A DNA stretch of 64,000 nucleotides, taken from NCBI RefSeq assembly GCF_033954455.1, contig NZ_CP121473.1:3582501-3646500 (forward strand), given 5' to 3'. Position 1 is the first letter of the stretch. Each line of letters begins with the position of its first letter. The notes under the pieces were generated by a model. The model worked only from the letters and a program-made list of their open reading frames with translations, made no database searches and had not been told where the DNA came from. This stretch comes from Thiorhodovibrio litoralis. GTDB lineage: Bacteria > Pseudomonadota > Gammaproteobacteria > Chromatiales > Chromatiaceae. The translations under genes and the position numbers were made by a program. Below are positions 50,584-60,350 of the stretch, piece by piece.

Positions 50584-50724
50584 ATGATGAACAAAACAAA
50601 CCGATCTATTCTCGCCATCCTTGCTGTGATGATGGTGCTTGGGCTTTCAGCTTGCAGCACCACCAAGCACGAGCCAGCGCCAGCAGCCCCAGCGCCAATG
50701 GCCCCGAAACCAGACCGCGGTTAA
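50584..50724 (+). CDS. 46-residue lipoprotein
   Basis: A very short ORF encoding MMNKTNRSILAILAVMMVLG, then LSAC, a good lipobox, and a Pro/Ala-rich mature peptide of about 23 residues (STTKHEPAPAAPAPMAPKP...). Size and shape recall small entericidin- or Lpp-like envelope lipoproteins, though no specific family is recognised. A promoter-like sequence precedes it. A second ATG follows the first directly. Confidence 0.65.
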   Translation: MMNKTNRSILAILAVMMVLGLSACSTTKHEPAPAAPAPMAPKPDRG

Positions 50725-51052
50725 CCAGTTACGGTTCCTCCACCCCCTCCCTAACAGCTTCTCCCCTGCTATCTTCACGTCCGGGTTCTGTAGCTCCTCC
50801 GGATTCTATAGCCCGTCCGGATTCCATAGCTCAGGCGAGTTCGATAGCACCCCAAACCGCGCAATCCCATCCGTTTGCGCCGATTGGGCTAAGGATCGGG
50901 TGAGAGGAACCAACTATCCGGCCAGCCAGCGGAGGTCACCCGCCCTGGCTCGCTGGGTTGCACACGCGCATCACTTCGCTGAAGAACCCCTACCCGCTGG
51001 GCATCGGGCGCACTGCACTAGCATCCAGTGTTACCACGACACGTCCTTATTG
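50725..51052. other. 328-nt gap with an 18-bp repeat
   Basis: Apart from the repeat at 50777-50848 I see no supported gene. Several open frames exist because the repeat lacks stop codons; none resembles a protein I know. Confidence 0.4.
50777..50848. repeat. Four 18-bp tandem units downstream of the small lipoprotein gene
   Basis: ACGTCCGGGTTCTGTAGC, TCCTCCGGATTCTATAGC, CCGTCCGGATTCCATAGC and TCAGGCGAGTTCGATAGC. The core TCCGGATT is shared with the 18-bp repeat at 50080-50151. Confidence 0.88.
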
Positions 51053-52198
51053 TTACTGACGACTCTCCGCCGAATGAACCTTGGCGCGCACGGCGGACAG
51101 GCTGGCTGCCCGTCCCCTGACCAAGCTTCCAAGCCAGCGGCGGACTGAGCCCGAGTTTGCTTGGGTCCAGCTCCAGCTGGTACCTGTTCCATCGTGCCAG
51201 CGCATTGTCAGCTTCTCGGCCTGATGGTCTCGGTGATTGAGTATCCAGTCCATCATGGGCTGAAGTTTCCGGTCGAGTTGCTGCAGCGCCTCGGACCATG
51301 CCGTCAGATCGCGCCGTCGCAATGCATCGCCTAGATGCTGTTCAACTAACAGGACACGCCCGGCAGGGATACCAGCAAGCTGCTTGGTTAAATCACTGGT
51401 CTCCAGGCTAGCCGTTGGCAGGTCGCCGGCGTGAGCTAGGCCGAGTGCGAGCGGGTCTTCGGAAATCACCAGTCTTAGGTCCGGCGCCAGCTTGAGCGGT
51501 GCATGGGCCCCTGCCCCGGACAACCACAGCCCATTGATCGCCGCTCGGCCGGCCTCGGCGCGCGCATGATTGACGGCGGACTGATGCATCAGCATCTGCG
51601 CTTCGTTCATCAGCGCATTCCAGCGCTTGGCATCCGCACCGCTTGGCATGGCCTCCGCCAGGGTCGCCCCTATGACCGAGCGCAGCGACCGGGTGCGCAA
51701 ATCGACCGGCTCGGGAGCGCGCAGATACCAGCGTTCCGGCACGGTTGCGTGCAGTCGGATGCCATCGGCGGAAAAATGCGCGTTCAGCTCAGCGACCAGC
51801 TCCCGCGCTTCTTCTGGGCTGATTGCGAGCATGCCGCCATCAAACAAGCGCAGCTGGTCCCGATCCGCACGCAGATGGACCGGATCTGCATGCAGCCAGA
51901 AGCCGCTGCGGTCCCAGGCGGGATCATCGACGCTTAGACAATACGCAGCGGTTGGCCAGTGCTCGGCAGAAGCCGCGTCCAGTCCGAACGAATCGGCCAA
52001 AGCCTCAGTGCCCGCGCGTTGCTGCGGATTGTCAGCACCGGAAGCAGCAACAGAGTTTGGCTGAGAAATTCTCCCCCGCGCGGCCGAAAAGAACCGATCA
52101 AACGCCGGTGTGGGGAGCTCAGCGGGCAATTCCACCCCCTTCAGCCCGAGCAACCCGGGGATGAACAGCTCGATCTCGAGCCCCTTTGACGTGGTCAT
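51053..52198 (-). CDS. RpfE-like conserved hypothetical protein
   Basis: A 381-residue soluble protein. IELFIPGLLGLKGVELPAEL at the start, CLSVDDPAWDRSGFWLHADPVHLR in the middle and LRPRLVISEDPLALGLA-type blocks later match my memory of proteins annotated as regulatory protein RpfE or phosphoglycerate mutase-like. The segment FWLHADPVHLRADRDQLRLF is the most telling. No catalytic metal site is evident. It lies 138 nt downstream of nuoN on the same strand and may be read from the nuo transcript. A function is not established. Confidence 0.5.
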   Translation of the reverse strand: MTTSKGLEIELFIPGLLGLKGVELPAELPTPAFDRFFSAARGRISQPNSVAASGADNPQQRAGTEALADSFGLDAASAEHWPTAAYCLSVDDPAWDRSGFWLHADPVHLRADRDQLRLFDGGMLAISPEEARELVAELNAHFSADGIRLHATVPERWYLRAPEPVDLRTRSLRSVIGATLAEAMPSGADAKRWNALMNEAQMLMHQSAVNHARAEAGRAAINGLWLSGAGAHAPLKLAPDLRLVISEDPLALGLAHAGDLPTASLETSDLTKQLAGIPAGRVLLVEQHLGDALRRRDLTAWSEALQQLDRKLQPMMDWILNHRDHQAEKLTMRWHDGTGTSWSWTQANSGSVRRWLGSLVRGRAASLSAVRAKVHSAESRQ

Positions 52199-52336
52199 TT
52201 ACAAGCCATCTGAAATACTGCCTGTTCTCTGCCGGAAATCCGTCCCCGCCGGAACTCGTCTCGGCAAGGGAGATGCGGCCCCATGCAGATTAAGAGGAAC
52301 CGAGACGGTTAAACCCCGGCACAATGGCAGGCAGAT

Positions 52337-53779
52337 TCAGCGAACAAAGGCTGCGGTGCAGATCCCAAGCAGGGATGCGGGGAAAATGCCGAAAAAGAGC
52401 ACCGCGAGGCCATTGACGGAGATGGCGATTCTGGCATCGCCGGCGAGCTGAAGGGGCGTGCTGTCTTCGGCAGGCTTGTCGAAGTAGATGAACTTCACCA
52501 CGCGCAGGTAGTAGAAGGCGCCGATGATGGAGAAGACCACGGCGACCACCGCGAGCCAGGTGAGCCCGATGCTGACCACGGCATCAAGTACCAGCAGCTT
52601 GGCGAAGAAGCCCACCGCCGGCGGCACACCGGCCATGGAGAACATCATCAGCGCCAGCATGGCGGCGAGCCAGGCGTCGCGGTCATTCAACCCTTTCAGG
52701 TCATCGAGGTTCTCGATCTCGACCCCGTTGACTGAGATCATCGCCAGCACGCCGAAGGCGCCGGCAGCCATCAAGGCATAGACCACGGTGTAGAACATGG
52801 CCGCAGCATAGCCCTCCTGAGTGCCGGCGAGCAGCCCGAGGAAGATGAAACCGACATGGGAGATGGTGGAGTACGCCAACATGCGCTTGATGTTGGTCTG
52901 GGCGATGGCGACGATATTCCCCAAGCCCATCGAAAGGATGGAGAGGATGATCAGTATCTCGCCCCAATCCGACTGCAAGGCACCAAGACTGTCGATCAGA
53001 ATGCGGCTGGCCATGGCGAAGGCGGCGATCTTGGGCGCGCTCGACAGGAATAGCACAATGGGCATGGGTGCGCCCTGGTAGACGTCGGGCAGCCACATGT
53101 GAAAAGGCACAGCGCCGAACTTGAAAGCCACGCCGATGAGCACGAACACCAGGCCAAAGACCAGGATTTTGTTATCCATGCCCTGACTCGCGACTGCCTC
53201 GGCCACCTGCGCGAAGTTGAAGCTGCCGGTTGCGCCGTAAAGCATGGAGATTCCATAGAGCAGCATACCTGAGCCCAGGGCGCCAAGGACGAAGTATTTC
53301 ATCGCCGCCTCGGCACCCGGCTTGGAGTCCCGATCCATGGCCACCAGCGGATACAGGCACAGCGCCAGCAGCTCGAGCCCGAGGTAGAGCGTCAGGAAGC
53401 TGTGAGCTGAGACCATGATCAGCATGCCCAGGGCGGCAAAGAGCACGAGAACATGGTATTCGCCCACCCAAAGTCCGCGCTCACGCATGTAATCGCGCGA
53501 ATAGACGAAGGTCAAAATGGTCAGAATCAGGATGACGCCTTTTAGCAGGTCGCCGAAAGGATCGCGGATGAAGCTGTCGCTGAAGGCGAAGGTCACATCA
53601 TTCCCGCCGAGCATTCCGACGCAACCGAGGGTGGCGGCCAGGCCAAGGATGGCCAGATTATGGTTCCAACCGCGCTGCTCCTCATTGATGTAAAGATCGA
53701 CGATCAGCACCGTGCAGGCCGTCGACAGTAGAATCAGCTCGGGCAGAATGGTCGCGAGAAAGGCGGGTTCGAACGGCAT
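52337..53779 (-). CDS. nuoN: NADH-quinone oxidoreductase subunit N
   Basis: A 480-residue antiporter-like membrane subunit with about 14 helices. LYLGLELLALCLYPLVAM has the helix-5 Glu; FKFGAVPFHMWLPDVYQGAP has the broken-helix Lys, and SSAPKIAAFAMA has the next Lys. AGVPPAVGFFAKLLVLDAVV keeps the late Lys. It is the last gene of the nuo operon here, 39 nt after nuoM. Confidence 0.96.
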   Translation of the reverse strand: MPFEPAFLATILPELILLSTACTVLIVDLYINEEQRGWNHNLAILGLAATLGCVGMLGGNDVTFAFSDSFIRDPFGDLLKGVILILTILTFVYSRDYMRERGLWVGEYHVLVLFAALGMLIMVSAHSFLTLYLGLELLALCLYPLVAMDRDSKPGAEAAMKYFVLGALGSGMLLYGISMLYGATGSFNFAQVAEAVASQGMDNKILVFGLVFVLIGVAFKFGAVPFHMWLPDVYQGAPMPIVLFLSSAPKIAAFAMASRILIDSLGALQSDWGEILIILSILSMGLGNIVAIAQTNIKRMLAYSTISHVGFIFLGLLAGTQEGYAAAMFYTVVYALMAAGAFGVLAMISVNGVEIENLDDLKGLNDRDAWLAAMLALMMFSMAGVPPAVGFFAKLLVLDAVVSIGLTWLAVVAVVFSIIGAFYYLRVVKFIYFDKPAEDSTPLQLAGDARIAISVNGLAVLFFGIFPASLLGICTAAFVR

Positions 53780-53818
53780 AATCGAAAATCCGTTGGGACG
53801 GCGGTAACGGGCGAAGCG

Positions 53819-55387
53819 TCAGTCAGCCCGATGTTGATTGGTTTGGGCTTGATCGGCCAGGGCAGGATCGGCACCCGGCAGCTTGCTGACCTGAATCTGG
53901 GTCACCAGCTTCTCGATGGTCGGCTCCATCACGTCGATCAGCGGCTTGGGCCAGATGCCGAGCGCCAGCACGACAACCGCCAGCGCGCCGAGGTTGAAGG
54001 TCTCGCGCCGGTTGAGGTCTTTGAGCTCGGCGACGCGTTCGTTACCGACCTCGCCAAAGATCACTCGCTTGACCATCCACAAAGTAAAGGCGGCCGCCAG
54101 AATCAGCGTGGTCGCGGCCAGGAATGCGTACCAGAAATCGGCGCGGAAGGCGGCCAGGATGACCATCAGCTCGCCGACAAAGCCGGAGGTCCCGGGCAAA
54201 CCGGCATTGGCCATCGCGAAAAACACCATGAAACCGCCAAACCAGGGCATGACGTTGATCACGCCACCATAGTCGCCAATCTCGCGGCTATGCAAGCGGT
54301 CATAGAGCACGCCCACGCAGAGGAAGAGCGCCCCCGAGATGAAGCCATGGGAGATCATCTGCACCATGCCGCCCTCGATGCCCATCACGGCGCCACTGGC
54401 GACCTCCGGCTGGCGGAAAATGGCAAACACCAGGAAAAACCCGAGCGTAACGAAGCCCATGTGCGCGATGGACGAGTAAGCGATGAGCTTTTTCATGTCT
54501 TTCTGCACCAGGGCAACAAAGCCGATATAGACAATCGCGATCAGAGACAGCGCGATAATGAACCCATCGAGCGCGGCGCTGGCATCCGGCGTGATCGGCA
54601 AACTGAAGCGCAGGAAGCCATAGCCGCCAATCTTCAGCATGATCGCGGCCAGGATCACCGAGCCACCGGTCGGCGCCTCGACATGCGCGTCCGGCAGCCA
54701 GGTATGCACCGGAAACATCGGCACCTTGACCGCAAACGCCAGCAGGAAGGCGATGAAGATCAGAACCTGGGCGGTCATGCCAAGCGGCAGCGTGTGGTAG
54801 TCGAGAATGCTGAAGCTGCCGGACTGGAAGTACATGTAGATCAGCGCCACCAGCATGAACACTGACCCAAAGAAGGTGTAGAGAAAGAACTTAATGGTGG
54901 CGTAAACCCGGTTTGGCCCGCCCCAGATGCCGATCACGATGAACATCGGGATCAGCATGGCCTCCCAGAAGACGTAGAACAGAATGGCATCTAGCGCCGA
55001 GAACACCCCGACCATAATGCCCTCCATAATCAGGAAGGCAGCCATGTAAAGCGACGGCTTGTAGGTAATCACATCCCAGCCAGCGACCACCACGAAAATG
55101 GTGATGAAGGTGGTAAGGATGATCAGCGGCATCGAAATGCCATCGACGCCCAGCGAGTAGAAAACGTCAAAAGCCGGCACCCAAGGCACATGCTCGACGA
55201 ACTGCATGCTGGTGTCGGCCGAATTGAACCCAAACCACAGCGGCAGGCTGACCAGGAAGGTCGCAACCGACACGCCCAGGGCCAGCTTCTTACTCGACTC
55301 GGGCGCCTTGTCGCCACTGACGATGACGCCAATGCCACCCAGAATGGGCAGCCAGATCGTCAAGCTCAGCCAGGGAAAATCAGTCAT
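53819..55387 (-). CDS. nuoM: NADH-quinone oxidoreductase subunit M
   Basis: A 522-residue antiporter-like membrane subunit. FYVFWEAMLIPMFIVIGIWG has the helix-5 Glu; FAVKVPMFPVHTWLPDAHVE has the Lys and LPDAH motif; LAAIMLKIGGYGFLRF has the second Lys. It pumps protons in the membrane arm of complex I. It starts 59 nt after nuoL and ends 39 nt before nuoN. Confidence 0.97.
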   Translation of the reverse strand: MTDFPWLSLTIWLPILGGIGVIVSGDKAPESSKKLALGVSVATFLVSLPLWFGFNSADTSMQFVEHVPWVPAFDVFYSLGVDGISMPLIILTTFITIFVVVAGWDVITYKPSLYMAAFLIMEGIMVGVFSALDAILFYVFWEAMLIPMFIVIGIWGGPNRVYATIKFFLYTFFGSVFMLVALIYMYFQSGSFSILDYHTLPLGMTAQVLIFIAFLLAFAVKVPMFPVHTWLPDAHVEAPTGGSVILAAIMLKIGGYGFLRFSLPITPDASAALDGFIIALSLIAIVYIGFVALVQKDMKKLIAYSSIAHMGFVTLGFFLVFAIFRQPEVASGAVMGIEGGMVQMISHGFISGALFLCVGVLYDRLHSREIGDYGGVINVMPWFGGFMVFFAMANAGLPGTSGFVGELMVILAAFRADFWYAFLAATTLILAAAFTLWMVKRVIFGEVGNERVAELKDLNRRETFNLGALAVVVLALGIWPKPLIDVMEPTIEKLVTQIQVSKLPGADPALADQAQTNQHRAD

Positions 55388-55446
55388 CGTCCTTCATTCT
55401 CCAATTTCGCGATCGCCGCGGCGCCGCGAGCCAATTCTTGCAAGTG

Positions 55447-57441
55447 TCAGAAGGCAACATAAGCGGTCAGCATGCCCACCAGGCCGATAATCATGGCGAT
55501 GGCGTAATGGTAAAGCATGCCGGATTGCAGCCAGCGCATCTGCCCTGCCAGTCGACCGACCAAGCCCGCCGAGCCATTGACCACGGCGCCGTCGATCAGG
55601 GCTCGATCGCCGGTATTCCATAGCAGACGACCAATATTGAGCCCACCGCCAGCGAAGACCCGCTGGTTGAAGTCATCGAAGCCGTATTTATTCTCAAGCA
55701 GCCGGGTCAGCGGCCCACCGGCGCGGAGCAGCAGTAGATCGAGGTTCGGCAGCAGTTTGACACCGAACCACCAGAGCAAGGTCGCAAGCCCAAGACCGGT
55801 CATGGCCAGCTTAAAGGGCCAGCCGTGCATCCCGTGCTCGATAAAGGCCATCTGCCCATGCCAGTGCTCGGCCAGCGCATGCAGGCTATCATGCTCGTGC
55901 GCCACATGGATGGCATCGCCCAGCCAGTTGCTGACCAGCAGCGGCTCGACCGCCAGCCAGCCGATGAACATAGACGGCACCGCCAGCGCGATCAGCGGCC
56001 CGGTCACCACCCAGGGCGTCTCGTGCAGGTGTGAGCGGGTATGCTCATCCATGCGCGGCTTGCCATGGAACACCAGGTAATACATGCGGAAGCTGTAAAG
56101 CGCGGTAACCAAGGCACCACAGGTGAGCAGCACCCAGGCGACATTGGCGCCGAAAACATGGGAATGGCCTACCGCCTCGATGATCGCATCCTTGGAGAAA
56201 AAGCCTGAAAAACCGGGGAAGGCGATCAACGCCAGCGAGCCGATCAGCGCCGTTAGCCAGGTGATGGGCATCTTTTTCCACAGGCCACCCATGTTGCGGA
56301 TGTCCTGGTCATGGTGCATGGCGATGATCACCGAGCCCGCGGCCAGGAACAGCAGCGCCTTGAAGAATGCGTGCGTCATGAGATGGAAAATGCCGGCGGC
56401 ATAGGCCGAAGCTCCGAGCGCGGCCACCATGTAGCCAAGCTGCGACAGAGTCGAATACGCCACCACGCGCTTAATGTCGTTCTGCACTAGGCCAATCAGC
56501 CCCATAAAGAAGGCCGTCACCGCCCCAACCAAGAGCACAAAGGACAGCGCCGTGGTGGAGAGCTCATAGAGCGGCGACATGCGCGCCACCATGAAGATAC
56601 CTGCGGTAACCATGGTCGCGGCATGGATGAGCGCGGAGATGGGAGTCGGGCCTTCCATTGAGTCCGGCAGCCACACATGCAGCGGCACCTGCGCCGATTT
56701 GCCCATGGCGCCGATGAACAGCAGGATGCAGATCAGAGTCATCAGCGACACACCGCCGAAGAGCGCGACCTCAATGTCCGCAAGCTCCGGGGCCTGGGCG
56801 AAGACCTCGGTGTAATTCATGGAACCGAAGTACATGCCGATGGCGGCGATGCCGAGCAAAAACCCGAAGTCCCCCACCCGGTTGACCAGAAAGGCCTTGA
56901 GGTTGGCATAAACGGCCGACTCGCGCGTAGCCCAGAAGCCGATCAGCAGATAGGACACCAGGCCGACCGCCTCCCAGCCGAAAAACAGCTGGATGAAGTT
57001 ATTCGACATGACCAGCATCAGCATCGAGAAGGTAAAGAGCGAGATGTAGCTGAAGAAGCGCTGGTAGCTGTTCTTGCCGGCGAGCGAGCCATCGGGCCAG
57101 TTGTGCTCGTCATCGGCCATGTAGCCGATGGTATAGACATGCACCATGAGCGACACGAAGGTCACCGTGGCCATCATCAGCGAGGTCAGGCGGTCGACCA
57201 GAAAGCCGATCTCGAAGCGAATGCCATCGGCGATCATCCAGGTGTAGACCGTGTCGTTAAAAGCGGCCAGATCGCCCCAGATAAAGCCGGCCAGCACCCC
57301 CAGCGACAGAGCACAAGAGATTCCGACACCGATGATGGTGGCCCGGTGTGCCCCGACACGACCGATGCGCGCGCCGAAAAAGCCCGCGATGATGGCACCC
57401 GCGAGCGGGGCGAGAACAATGAGCAGATAGACCAGTGCCAT
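55447..57441 (-). CDS. nuoL: NADH-quinone oxidoreductase subunit L
   Basis: A 664-residue distal proton-pumping subunit with the long C-terminal lateral helix. LFFGWEAVGLVSYLLIGFW has the helix-5 Glu, GKSAQVPLHVWLPDSMEGPT the broken-helix Lys, and GFSGFFSKDAIIEAVG the late Lys. Length is normal for the family. Starts 3 nt after nuoK. Confidence 0.97.
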   Translation of the reverse strand: MALVYLLIVLAPLAGAIIAGFFGARIGRVGAHRATIIGVGISCALSLGVLAGFIWGDLAAFNDTVYTWMIADGIRFEIGFLVDRLTSLMMATVTFVSLMVHVYTIGYMADDEHNWPDGSLAGKNSYQRFFSYISLFTFSMLMLVMSNNFIQLFFGWEAVGLVSYLLIGFWATRESAVYANLKAFLVNRVGDFGFLLGIAAIGMYFGSMNYTEVFAQAPELADIEVALFGGVSLMTLICILLFIGAMGKSAQVPLHVWLPDSMEGPTPISALIHAATMVTAGIFMVARMSPLYELSTTALSFVLLVGAVTAFFMGLIGLVQNDIKRVVAYSTLSQLGYMVAALGASAYAAGIFHLMTHAFFKALLFLAAGSVIIAMHHDQDIRNMGGLWKKMPITWLTALIGSLALIAFPGFSGFFSKDAIIEAVGHSHVFGANVAWVLLTCGALVTALYSFRMYYLVFHGKPRMDEHTRSHLHETPWVVTGPLIALAVPSMFIGWLAVEPLLVSNWLGDAIHVAHEHDSLHALAEHWHGQMAFIEHGMHGWPFKLAMTGLGLATLLWWFGVKLLPNLDLLLLRAGGPLTRLLENKYGFDDFNQRVFAGGGLNIGRLLWNTGDRALIDGAVVNGSAGLVGRLAGQMRWLQSGMLYHYAIAMIIGLVGMLTAYVAF

Positions 57442-57444
57442 GCG

Positions 57445-57750
57445 TCAGCCTTTGAGCAGATCGAGATCGTCGACGTTAATGGTCTGGCGCCCGCGGAAGA
57501 GCACGACCAGGATAGCCAGGCCGATGGCGGCCTCGGCCGCCGCCACCGTCAGGATGAAAAAGACGAACACCTGCCCCGCCGTATCACCAAGGAAATGCGA
57601 GAAGGCGACGAAGTTGATGTTCACCGCCAAGAGCATCAGCTCGATGCACATCAGCAGGATGATGACATTCTTGCGATTGATAAAAATACCGGCCACGGCA
57701 ATCGCGAACATCAGGCCGGCGAGCAGCAGGTAATCGGATAACGCGATCAT
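57445..57750 (-). CDS. nuoK: NADH-quinone oxidoreductase subunit K
   Basis: A 101-residue three-helix subunit. [19 protein letters not shown] holds the first essential Glu and [20 protein letters not shown] the second, both part of the proton path. I chose ATG 57750, giving TGATG overlap with the nuoJ stop; a GTG at 57753 is also in frame. Confidence 0.96.
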   Translation of the reverse strand: MIALSDYLLLAGLMFAIAVAGIFINRKNVIILLMCIELMLLAVNINFVAFSHFLGDTAGQVFVFFILTVAAAEAAIGLAILVVLFRGRQTINVDDLDLLKG

Positions 57751-58424
57751 CACTCTTCTCCCTTGTCGCTCGAGCCTTTGTTCGCGTTCTGTTGCGGGCT
57801 CTGACTGGAATCCGCCTGCGGTACCGGCTCAGACGCCATCTTGACGATGCGAATCCGGTCCGGCCCCTTGCGCACGCGCACCTGCGCCGAGGGGTCGAGA
57901 TACTTGGTCTCGGGCCGCCGCCGCAGCGTCAGGCGAATGGCCGCGACAATGGCCACCAGCAGAATCACCGCCGCGATCTCAAACTGATACAGGTAGGTTG
58001 TGTAGAGCTCGAGGCCCAGCTCAGCGGTGTTGTTGTAGCCGATTGCCTTAGCCGCCGGCTTGGCGAATTCATCCAGCCCGAAATTCCCCGGCCCCAGCAC
58101 CAGAATCATGTTGAACACCATCAGGCCGACAACCACCAGCCCGAGCGGCAAATAGCGGATGAACTGCGCGCGCATGGCGGCGATATCGACGTCCAGCATC
58201 ATCACCACGAACAAGAACAGCACCATGACCGCGCCGACATAGACCAGCACCAGAACGATGCCGAGGAATTCCGCCTCGATCAGCAGCCACAGCGCCGCGG
58301 TTGCCACGAAGGTGAGCACCAGATACAGCGCGGCATGCACCGGATTGCGTCGCGTGACGACCATCCCTGCACTGAACAGGGTTATCGCTGCGAAAACAAA
58401 GAAAAAAAACTTCTCAAAGCCCAT
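57750..58424 (-). CDS. nuoJ: NADH-quinone oxidoreductase subunit J
   Basis: A 224-residue membrane subunit with five helices: [20 protein letters not shown] and [20 protein letters not shown] are the conserved blocks, the second containing the pi-bulge region. After the last helix there is a polar tail of about 55 residues ([18 protein letters not shown]) longer than in many homologues. It overlaps nuoK by one base. Confidence 0.95.
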   Translation of the reverse strand: MGFEKFFFFVFAAITLFSAGMVVTRRNPVHAALYLVLTFVATAALWLLIEAEFLGIVLVLVYVGAVMVLFLFVVMMLDVDIAAMRAQFIRYLPLGLVVVGLMVFNMILVLGPGNFGLDEFAKPAAKAIGYNNTAELGLELYTTYLYQFEIAAVILLVAIVAAIRLTLRRRPETKYLDPSAQVRVRKGPDRIRIVKMASEPVPQADSSQSPQQNANKGSSDKGEE

Positions 58425-58495
58425 GAATTCTCTATCCGGTCGTTGAGTGCAGCCGAAAGCTTGCCAGCGCCGTCCCTAAGGGTCCAACGCAGCCC

Positions 58496-58987
58496 CTAGC
58501 GATAGGGCGCGTCCGCCGCCCGTGCTGCGGCAATACGCTGCTCGTATTGATCTCCAATCGCGAGCAACTTCTCTTTGGTCATGATGTTATCGCCGCGATT
58601 CTCGAAGTGATATTCATAGATATCCGTCTCGACGATGGAATCGACCGGACAGGACTCCTCGCAAAAACCGCAGTAAATGCATTTGAACAAATCGATGTCA
58701 TAGCGGGTTGTGCGCCGCGAGCCATCCGCGCGCGGCTCGGCCTCGATGGTGATGGCCAATGCCGGGCACACCGCCTCGCACAGTTTGCAGGCAATGCAAC
58801 GCTCCTCACCGTTCGGGTAGCGGCGCAGCGCATGCAGACCACGAAAGCGCGGCGAAATCGGCGCCTTCTCCTCCGGGTACTGTATGGTGAACTTGCGCTT
58901 GAACAGATAGCCGCCGGTCAGTCGCAGGCCTTTTAGCACCTCGACCAGCATCAGGCTGTTCAGGTATTCGCGCGCACGTTGCAGCAT
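58496..58987 (-). CDS. nuoI: NADH-quinone oxidoreductase subunit I
   Basis: A 163-residue ferredoxin-like subunit with two 4Fe-4S motifs, [13 protein letters not shown] and [13 protein letters not shown], carrying electrons to cluster N2. [19 protein letters not shown] precedes the first. It starts 88 nt after nuoH; a 17-bp repeat lies in that gap. Confidence 0.97.
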   Translation of the reverse strand: MLQRAREYLNSLMLVEVLKGLRLTGGYLFKRKFTIQYPEEKAPISPRFRGLHALRRYPNGEERCIACKLCEAVCPALAITIEAEPRADGSRRTTRYDIDLFKCIYCGFCEESCPVDSIVETDIYEYHFENRGDNIMTKEKLLAIGDQYEQRIAAARAADAPYR

Positions 58988-59022
58988 GTCGGTTCTCGAG
59001 ATCTCGTTCAGTCAGTGCTGTT

Positions 59023-59070
59023 GCAGGTTTAAGTTTGGTGCAGGTTTAAGTTTGGTGCAGGTTTGAATTC
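59023..59070. repeat. 17-bp tandem repeat in the nuoH-nuoI gap
   Basis: GCAGGTTTAAGTTTGGT occurs exactly twice (59023-59039, 59040-59056) with a decayed third copy starting at 59057. Confidence 0.88.
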
Positions 59071-59075
59071 AGCTC

Positions 59076-60116
59076 TCAGGTCGCGGACCACCAGGGCGGA
59101 ACCTCCAGCACCACGCCAAGTGCCACCACCAGAATCCAGACGATGGTAATCGGAATGAACACCTTCCACCCCAGGCGCATGATCTGGTCGTATCTGTAGC
59201 GCGGCAGGGTCGCGCGCAGCCACAGGAAGACGAACATAAAGAAAAACGTCTTGAGCACCAGCCAGATAGTGCCAGGAATCCAGGCAAACAGGGGCTCCAG
59301 CACCGGGATGCCCTGGAAGGGCGACAGCCAACCGCCGAAGAACAAGAGTGCGGTCAGCATCGCGATCAGCACCATGTTGGCATATTCAGCGAGGAAAAAG
59401 ACCGCGAATCCCATACCGGAATACTCGACATGGAAACCGGCGACGATCTCCGACTCGCCCTCGGCGACGTCGAAGGGCGCCCGGTTGGTCTCGGCCACGC
59501 CGGAGATGTAATAGACGCCGAACAGCGGCAGCAGCGGCAGCCAGAACCAGGTCAGGAGATTGCCGCTTTGGGACTCGACGATGGCGCTCAGATTCAAACT
59601 ACCGGCGGCAACCAGCACCCCAACCAGCGCAAAGCCCATGGCGATTTCATAGGCGACGATCTGCGCGGCCGCGCGCAGCGCGCCCAAGAACGCGTACTTG
59701 GAGTTGGACGCCCAGCCGGCGATGATCACTCCATAGACCCCGAGCGAGGTCAACGCCAGCACGTAGAGCAAGCCGGCGTTGATATCCGCCAGCACCAGCC
59801 CGGCATCGAAGGGCACCACGGCCCAGGCAGCGAGTGCCGGCACGATGGCAATCAGCGGCGCGGCCAGGAACAGTACCTTGTTGGCTTGCGTCGGTACGAT
59901 GATCTCCTTCACCATCAACTTGAGCGCATCGGCGATGGGCTGCAACAAGCCGCGCCAGCCAACCCGGTTGGGCCCGATGCGCACCTGGATGTAACCAATC
60001 ACCTTGCGCTCGGCGTAGGTGTACCAGGCCACGACCACCAACAACGGGACCAGAATCGCCAGCGTTGCCGTCAGGCTCCGAAGCAGCAGCGGCAATTGCG
60101 ACCAGAGTTCTGTCAT
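59076..60116 (-). CDS. nuoH: NADH-quinone oxidoreductase subunit H
   Basis: A 346-residue subunit forming the quinone-access chamber. [20 protein letters not shown] and [20 protein letters not shown] (Glu-rich loop) with [19 protein letters not shown] are hallmark blocks. The start ATG 60116 has GAGGACA upstream and overlaps (ATGA) the stop of an 11-codon mini-ORF. Confidence 0.97.
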   Translation of the reverse strand: MTELWSQLPLLLRSLTATLAILVPLLVVVAWYTYAERKVIGYIQVRIGPNRVGWRGLLQPIADALKLMVKEIIVPTQANKVLFLAAPLIAIVPALAAWAVVPFDAGLVLADINAGLLYVLALTSLGVYGVIIAGWASNSKYAFLGALRAAAQIVAYEIAMGFALVGVLVAAGSLNLSAIVESQSGNLLTWFWLPLLPLFGVYYISGVAETNRAPFDVAEGESEIVAGFHVEYSGMGFAVFFLAEYANMVLIAMLTALLFFGGWLSPFQGIPVLEPLFAWIPGTIWLVLKTFFFMFVFLWLRATLPRYRYDQIMRLGWKVFIPITIVWILVVALGVVLEVPPWWSAT

Positions 60117-60145
60117 TCGGGCTGTCCTCGTGCCTTGTTCAGCAT
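60113..60145 (-). other. Ten-residue leader mini-ORF overlapping the nuoH start
   Basis: ATG CTG AAC AAG GCA CGA GGA CAG CCC GAA TGA; its TGA overlaps the nuoH ATG as ATGA. It follows the six-copy 14-bp repeat, so translation of it could be coupled to nuoH. Evidence is position only. Confidence 0.4.
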
Positions 60146-60150
60146 GGCTT

Positions 60151-60350
60151 GCTCATAGTGATTGGCTCATAGTGATTGGCTCATAGTGATTGGCTCATAG
60201 TGATTGGCTCATAGTGATTGGCTCATAGTGATTGGCTCATCATAATGGGGCCAAATTGACGGGCTCAGACTCTCGGCTCACAGTCAAAGGCTCAGACTCG
60301 CGAACTCAGACTTAGGCGCACAAAACTCAAGAGTTCAGACTCACGGGTCC
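60151..60350. repeat. 14-bp tandem repeat and decayed copies between nuoG and nuoH
   Basis: GCTCATAGTGATTG is repeated exactly six times (60151-60234) plus 6 nt. Decayed GGCTCAGACTC-like copies follow to about 60350, inside the last codons of nuoG. There are no spacers, so it is not CRISPR. On the coding strand each unit contains an ATG, and reading from it gives a TGA that overlaps the ATG of the next unit. Confidence 0.95.

Noticed and set aside
53831-54865. Plus-strand frame of 344 codons in the nuoM region
   Set aside because: Antisense of nuoM with a His/Asp/Gln-rich translation, typical of frames opposite hydrophobic membrane proteins.
56677-57741. Plus-strand frame of 354 codons
   Set aside because: Antisense of nuoL and nuoK, charged low-complexity translation and no ribosome-binding site.
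60151-60240. Regular repeat as a possible CRISPR array
   Set aside because: The 14-bp units are directly adjacent with no spacers, and no cas genes are present.
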